A stretch of 64,000 nucleotides of DNA from Gilliamella sp. ESL0443 (GTDB lineage Bacteria > Pseudomonadota > Gammaproteobacteria > Enterobacterales > Orbaceae): assembly GCF_019469165.1 (NCBI RefSeq), contig NZ_CP048263.1, forward strand, positions 2,232,001-2,296,000, written 5' to 3'. The first letter of the stretch is position 1; every line of letters begins with the position of its first letter. Positions 61,240-64,000 of the stretch are shown here, in pieces. The position numbers were made by a program, and so were the translations under genes. The notes beneath the pieces were generated by a model. The model had not been told where the DNA came from. It did no database searches and was given only the letters and a program-made list of their open reading frames with translations.

Positions 61240-61686
61240 TTATTTACGAGCACACATCATTTCGGCTTCACAAACCAGTTTACCATCAACTGTTGCAACA
61301 CCATGGAACAATGCAATACCACGACGCTCTTTAATATATTCAACATCAAGTACGATTTGATCACCTGGCACGACAGGGCGTTTAAAACGCGCTTTATCGA
61401 TTGAAGCAAAATAATAAAGCTGTCCTGGCGATAACTCTTCAATACTTTTAAAAGCTAAAATTCCAGTCGCTTGCGCCATCGCTTCTAAAATTAGTACACC
61501 AGGGAAAATCGGTTTATTTGGAAAGTGACCTTGGAAGAATGGTTCATTAAAAGTAACATTTTTAATGGCTTTTAATGTTTTGCCTTTTTCATAACTAAGT
61601 ACGCGATCAACCATTAAAAATGGGTAACGATGAGGCAGTAAACTTATGATTTCTTCAATATCAAGGGTATTAAGTTCGGTAGTCAA
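61240..61686 (-). CDS. fabZ: 3-hydroxyacyl-ACP dehydratase FabZ (TTG start)
   Basis: FabZ dehydrates 3-hydroxyacyl-ACP in fatty-acid elongation. The 148 residues show [14 protein letters not shown], the active-site histidine in [25 protein letters not shown] (with the catalytic Glu), and [13 protein letters not shown] assign a TTG start: AAGGA lies 8 bases before it, and the protein then begins [11 protein letters not shown] like E. coli FabZ. The nearest in-frame ATG is 22 codons upstream, and the extra segment is not family-like. It heads the lpx cluster here; lpxD is not in front of it. Confidence 0.94.
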   Translation of the reverse strand: MTTELNTLDIEEIISLLPHRYPFLMVDRVLSYEKGKTLKAIKNVTFNEPFFQGHFPNKPIFPGVLILEAMAQATGILAFKSIEELSPGQLYYFASIDKARFKRPVVPGDQIVLDVEYIKERRGIALFHGVATVDGKLVCEAEMMCARK

Positions 61687-61758
61687 AATAGCTATCCTTA
61701 TACAATATTTACTATAAATTGGATCTATTATAACTGAGGATACCACTTTCACTCAAGG

Positions 61759-61970
61759 AGTGATTTTTCAGTGTATTTTTACAGTTTTCAATAACAAATA
61801 AACCTAATTTTATATAAAAGATGCTTAAAAAATATTTTGTATTATAGTAGATCATATAATACGATTGGTATTTAACTAAATGATCTTTTAACTTGGAGAG
61901 TGAAATGAAATCATTTATTAAATTGACATTAATAAGCAGTATTATCATATTAACACTTACAGGCTGTAGT
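61759..61970 (+). repeat. Tandem duplication, copy 1 (promoter plus lipoprotein leader)
   Basis: This segment aligns with the next one (61968-62193) over about 210 bases, sharing AATAACAAATAA, CCTAATTTTATATA, TAGATCATATA, GATCTTTTAACTTGGAGAGTG and the first 20 or so codons of the lipoprotein. Its -10 reads TATAGT (61843-61848). Confidence 0.8.
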
Positions 61971-62000
61971 GATTTTCTGAAGTGTTTTTACGGTTTTTAA
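61905..62000 (+). CDS. 31-residue lipoprotein leader ORF (duplicated 5' end of the FKBP gene)
   Basis: A short frame with the same GGAGAGTG ribosome site and nearly the same signal peptide as the FKBP lipoprotein downstream. The first ten residues read MKSFIKLTLI, and a lipobox LTGC ends at Cys21. After the cysteine only ten residues follow (SDFLKCFYGF) before the stop, and these are encoded by the start of the second repeat copy. It looks like the remnant of a partial tandem duplication. It could still yield a processed mini-lipoprotein or act as an upstream leader. Confidence 0.45.
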   Translation: MKSFIKLTLISSIIILTLTGCSDFLKCFYGF

Positions 62001-62193
62001 TAACAAATAAGCCTAATTTTATATAAATTAATTAGATAAAAGATACGTAAAAGTTATATTATCCTATAATAGATCATATATAATACCGTGAATATTTAGC
62101 TAAAAGATCTTTTAACTTGGAGAGTGAAATGAAATCATTTATTAAAATGACATTGATAAGTAGTGCTATCGTATTAGCACTTGCAGGTTGTGA
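61968..62193 (+). repeat. Tandem duplication, copy 2 (leading into the FKBP gene)
   Basis: The second copy directly follows the first and carries a better -10, TATAAT (62065-62070), plus about 15 extra bases near 62027-62040. It continues into the intact FKBP coding sequence. By eye the two copies are roughly 80 percent identical. Confidence 0.8.
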
Positions 62194-63028
62194 TGATAAA
62201 AAAACTACCGAAGAAAACAAAACACCTGCTACTACAACGACAAATGCTACCGAAACAGCACCTGCGCCAGCAGAAAATAAAGCAGAACCTGCTAAAACCG
62301 ATGATAAAGCTGATTCTCTAAACAATAAAATAAAAATTACCACTGAAGCCCAAAAAGAGTCTTATGCATTAGGTTCTTCATTTGCTAACTACCTAAAATC
62401 AAACTTAGAACAAAATGAAGTAAAAGCAGACCAAGAATATCTAATCAGCGGATTTAATGAAACCATGAAAGGTAATTCACAACTTAATCAAGAAGAAGTG
62501 AACACAATTCTAGAAGCTTTCGGTAAACGTATCCAAGAAGAAAGCCAAGCGCGTTTTGAAAAGCAAAAAACTGAAAATACCGCGGCTGGTGAAAAATTCC
62601 GTGAAGCATTTGCCAAAGAACCTGGAGTAATAAAAACTAAATCAGGTTTATTATATAAAGTTATTCAAGAAGGTACTGGAGCTCACCCAACTGCCAATGA
62701 TACTGTTATCGTTCACTATGTTGGTACATTAACTGATGGTCGTAAATTCGATAGTTCTTATGACCGAAATGAGCCAGCAACCTTCCCACTTAACGGTGTA
62801 ATCAAAGGTTGGACTGAAGGAATTCAACTCATTGGTGTTGGCGGTAAAATTAAATTAGTTGTTCCACCAGAATTAGCTTATGAAGATAAAAGCTTGCCAA
62901 GCCAAGGTAACAACGCCAATATTACCCCTGCGTCAACTTTAGTTTTTGAAGTTGAATTGCTTGGTATTGATAAAGATAACAACGAAGAAGCTATTCCAAC
63001 TGCTCAGCCAGTACAAGCACCAAACTAA
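62129..63028 (+). CDS. fkpA: FKBP-type peptidyl-prolyl isomerase, FkpA/Mip-like lipoprotein
   Basis: A periplasmic prolyl isomerase and chaperone. The 299 residues start with a lipoprotein signal (lipobox LAGC, Cys at about residue 21), an Ala/Thr/Pro/Glu-rich linker (about 25-70), an N-terminal helical dimerisation domain (about 75-170) and an FKBP domain (about 175-285) with VIVHYVGTLTDGRKFDSSYDR, FPLNGVIKGWTEGIQLIGVGGKIKLVVPPELAYE and FEVELLGI. E. coli FkpA is soluble rather than lipid-anchored. I start at 62129, after GGAGAGTG. tusD follows by 4 bases; in E. coli fkpA is also near tusDCB. Confidence 0.93.
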   Translation: MKSFIKMTLISSAIVLALAGCDDKKTTEENKTPATTTTNATETAPAPAENKAEPAKTDDKADSLNNKIKITTEAQKESYALGSSFANYLKSNLEQNEVKADQEYLISGFNETMKGNSQLNQEEVNTILEAFGKRIQEESQARFEKQKTENTAAGEKFREAFAKEPGVIKTKSGLLYKVIQEGTGAHPTANDTVIVHYVGTLTDGRKFDSSYDRNEPATFPLNGVIKGWTEGIQLIGVGGKIKLVVPPELAYEDKSLPSQGNNANITPASTLVFEVELLGIDKDNNEEAIPTAQPVQAPN

Positions 63029-63032
63029 TTTG

Positions 63033-63398
63033 ATGAAACCATTAAGTTATACGCTGGTTATTATGGGTCCCGCTTATGGGACCCAATCTGCTTATTGTGC
63101 TTATCAATTTGCTCAAACATTATCTTCAAATACAAATCACTCAATCAATTGCATCTTTTTTTATGCTGACGGTGTCTATAACGCTAATCATTTTACTGAT
63201 CCGGCTAATGATGAATTTGATCTCGTCAAAGCATGGCAAAACTTAGCAAAACAAAACGCTTTAAAGCTGAAGGTTTGCGTGGCAGCAGCACAAAGAAGGG
63301 GAATTAGTATAGAAAACCTTGCTGAACATTTTGAACTAACTGGTCTTGGTGAATTGAGTGAGGCAGTAGCAAGTTCTGATCGAATCCTACAATTTTAA
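63033..63398 (+). CDS. tusD: Sulfur relay protein TusD
   Basis: TusD, in the TusBCD complex, accepts persulfide from TusA and passes it to TusE for 2-thiolation of the tRNA wobble uridine by MnmA. The 121 residues match E. coli TusD (128): VIMGPAYGTQSAYCAYQFAQ, FFYADGVYNAN, DEFDLVKAWQ, the active cysteine Cys82 in KVCVAAAQRRG, and the C-terminal LTGLGELSEAVASSDRILQF. About ten residues between RRG and LTGLG are missing relative to E. coli. I start at 63033, 4 bases after fkpA; there is no clear ribosome site. Confidence 0.93.
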   Translation: MKPLSYTLVIMGPAYGTQSAYCAYQFAQTLSSNTNHSINCIFFYADGVYNANHFTDPANDEFDLVKAWQNLAKQNALKLKVCVAAAQRRGISIENLAEHFELTGLGELSEAVASSDRILQF

Positions 63399-63411
63399 AA
63401 AGGTAGATTAG

Positions 63412-63765
63412 ATGAAAAACGTAGCAATTATTATTAGTACTCCACCACACGGCAATGCAAAAGGCCGAGAAGCATTGGATACCGCTTTAGCCTTATCAAC
63501 ATTTAATCATATTTCTGTCTTTTTTATGGGCGATGGTGTTTTTCATCTGTTACCTAATCAACATCCAGAAGAGATTTTAATGCGAGATTACATAGCAACC
63601 TTTAATATGTTAGAACTTTATGACATTGAAGATGTTTATGTTTGTAAAACAGCTTTAGATGAGCGGAATTTAAGCCAGATTGCCCTCAACATTCCTAACC
63701 AACAAATCGAAATTACCCAGTTTCATCAGTTACTTGCGGATCAAGACACTATTTTACGCTTTTAA
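63412..63765 (+). CDS. tusC: Sulfur relay protein TusC
   Basis: TusC is the second subunit of the TusBCD sulfur-transfer complex. The 117 residues match E. coli TusC (119): AIIISTPPHGNAKGREALDTALALS, FFMGDGVFHLLPNQ, RDYIATFNMLELYDIEDVYVC, and the terminal ILRF. It is 13 bases after tusD, with AAAGGT upstream. No tusB follows: the next 145 bases hold a repeat element and a terminator. In E. coli tusB and then rpsL would be next, but rpsL is 56 kb away here. Confidence 0.94.
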   Translation: MKNVAIIISTPPHGNAKGREALDTALALSTFNHISVFFMGDGVFHLLPNQHPEEILMRDYIATFNMLELYDIEDVYVCKTALDERNLSQIALNIPNQQIEITQFHQLLADQDTILRF

Positions 63766-63771
63766 TTAGCT

Positions 63772-63799
63772 TCAAAAACCCCGCTCCTCAACTTTTTTT
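63772..63799 (-). repeat. 28-bp element, copy 2 (after tusC)
   Basis: On the minus strand it reads seven A residues, GTTGAGGAGCGGGG, TTTTTGA, identical to 51430-51457 over 28 bases and in opposite orientation. It begins 7 bases after the tusC stop. Confidence 0.85.
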
Positions 63800-63835
63800 A
63801 TAATTCTATAAACAAAATCTATGCTTGCCAAAGAT

Positions 63836-63880
63836 AATAAAAATCCTCGTGGCTTTTATCATTACTACCACGAGGAGAAT
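63836..63880 (-). terminator. Terminator of the PTS gene
   Basis: TCCTCGTGG (63844-63852) pairs perfectly with CCACGAGGA (63868-63876). On the minus strand a TTTTT run follows, so it ends the PTS gene entering from the right edge. Confidence 0.75.
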
Positions 63881-63910
63881 ATTGATAAAACTTATTTAAT
63901 AAAATTGATA

Positions 63911-64000
63911 TTAAACTAATTTTTTCATTTTATCGGCAATCTTCTCAGCTTGTTGACCAACAACAATTTGAACGCCAGTTTTACCTAGTTTTATCACTGC
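63911..64000 (-). CDS. PTS EIIB-containing permease, C-terminal fragment
   Basis: Only the last 29 residues are in the window (GVQIVVGQQAEKIADKM near the end, finishing KKLV). They resemble the end of a glucose-family EIIB domain, where the last strand reads like GVQ(A/V)I-G and a short helix follows. It is therefore probably an EIIBC or EIICB sugar transporter whose EIIB domain is C-terminal. The sugar cannot be inferred from so little sequence. Confidence 0.6.
   Translation of the reverse strand, partial: AVIKLGKTGVQIVVGQQAEKIADKMKKLV

Noticed and set aside
61687-61752. ATG-initiated 22-residue extension of FabZ
   Set aside because: It is not family-like; the TTG at 61686 has a strong ribosome site and gives the expected FabZ N-terminus.
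61712-61948. 78-codon minus-strand frame across the first repeat copy
   Set aside because: It spans the promoter and leader of the duplicated segment and looks like random AT-rich sequence.
62074-62343. Hydrophobic 89-codon minus-strand frame over the FKBP signal peptide and linker
   Set aside because: It is the antisense reading of the Ala/Thr/Glu-rich linker, and its hydrophobicity is a by-product.

Overview
The window is chromosomal DNA from a low-GC gammaproteobacterium. Gene content and order are enterobacterial or pasteurellal (parC, rpsL-rpsG-fusA-tuf, rpsB-tsf-pyrH-frr, coaBC-dut-slmA, nadK/grpE, menA-rraA, fabZ-lpxA-lpxB-rnhB), but the DNA is AT-rich and several operons are broken up. 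With a complete non-PTS sucrose (csc) cluster, this best fits an insect-gut Orbaceae such as Gilliamella. That placement is an inference from recalled protein similarity, not a search result. I saw no prophage, insertion sequence, CRISPR array or rRNA operon. There is one tRNA gene (initiator tRNA-fMet).

Layout. 0-7.4 kb: parC (left end cut off), djlA, trkH, yegH and an NCS2 purine permease. 7.4-12.1 kb: the str operon rpsL-rpsG-fusA-tuf with a near-consensus promoter. 12.1-17.8 kb: an accessory block with a Fur-box-controlled TonB receptor, a Crp/Fnr regulator divergent from a cupin and a methyltransferase, yjdM, and a frameshifted small gene. 17.8-21.2 kb: rpsB (with the S2-binding leader), tsf, pyrH, frr. 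21.5-24.3 kb: deoC-deoR-dxr behind two DeoR-type operators. 24.3-30.1 kb: maa and the csc sucrose regulon (cscK, cscA, cscR, cscB) with a perfect CRP core site and repeated GTTAACGTTAAC-type operators. 30.2-36.5 kb: cysE, mscS, slmA, dut, coaBC, recN (SOS box) and a GyrI-like protein. 36.7-40.7 kb: yagU, metE, metF. 40.7-47.9 kb: tRNA-fMet, a frameshifted GFA-family gene, carB-carA divergent from argF with ARG boxes, and pgpA. 48-53 kb: nadK, grpE (sigma32 promoter), def, dprA, rraA, menA. 53-56.4 kb: an HlyD plus two ABC-2 permease operon without an ATPase gene. 56.7-63.8 kb: ndh, yiiX, rnhB-lpxB-lpxA-fabZ, a tandemly duplicated promoter and signal-peptide segment before an FKBP lipoprotein, then tusD-tusC. 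The right edge cuts a PTS EIIB-containing gene.

How the genes work together. CscB imports sucrose with protons, CscA splits it to glucose and fructose, CscK phosphorylates the fructose, and CscR plus CRP control the system. DeoR probably represses deoC and itself. ArgR probably controls carAB and argF from their shared intergenic region. Most other genes are housekeeping.

Most worth a second look: a 28-bp element present twice in inverted orientation 12.3 kb apart, once after dprA and once after tusC; the duplicated lipoprotein leader upstream of the FKBP gene; the ATPase-less ABC-2 export operon; an adjacent metE-metF pair that looks unlike enterobacterial MetE and MetF; and two genes broken by one-base changes in short A/T runs. 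I did not find a clearly new defence or biosynthetic system.
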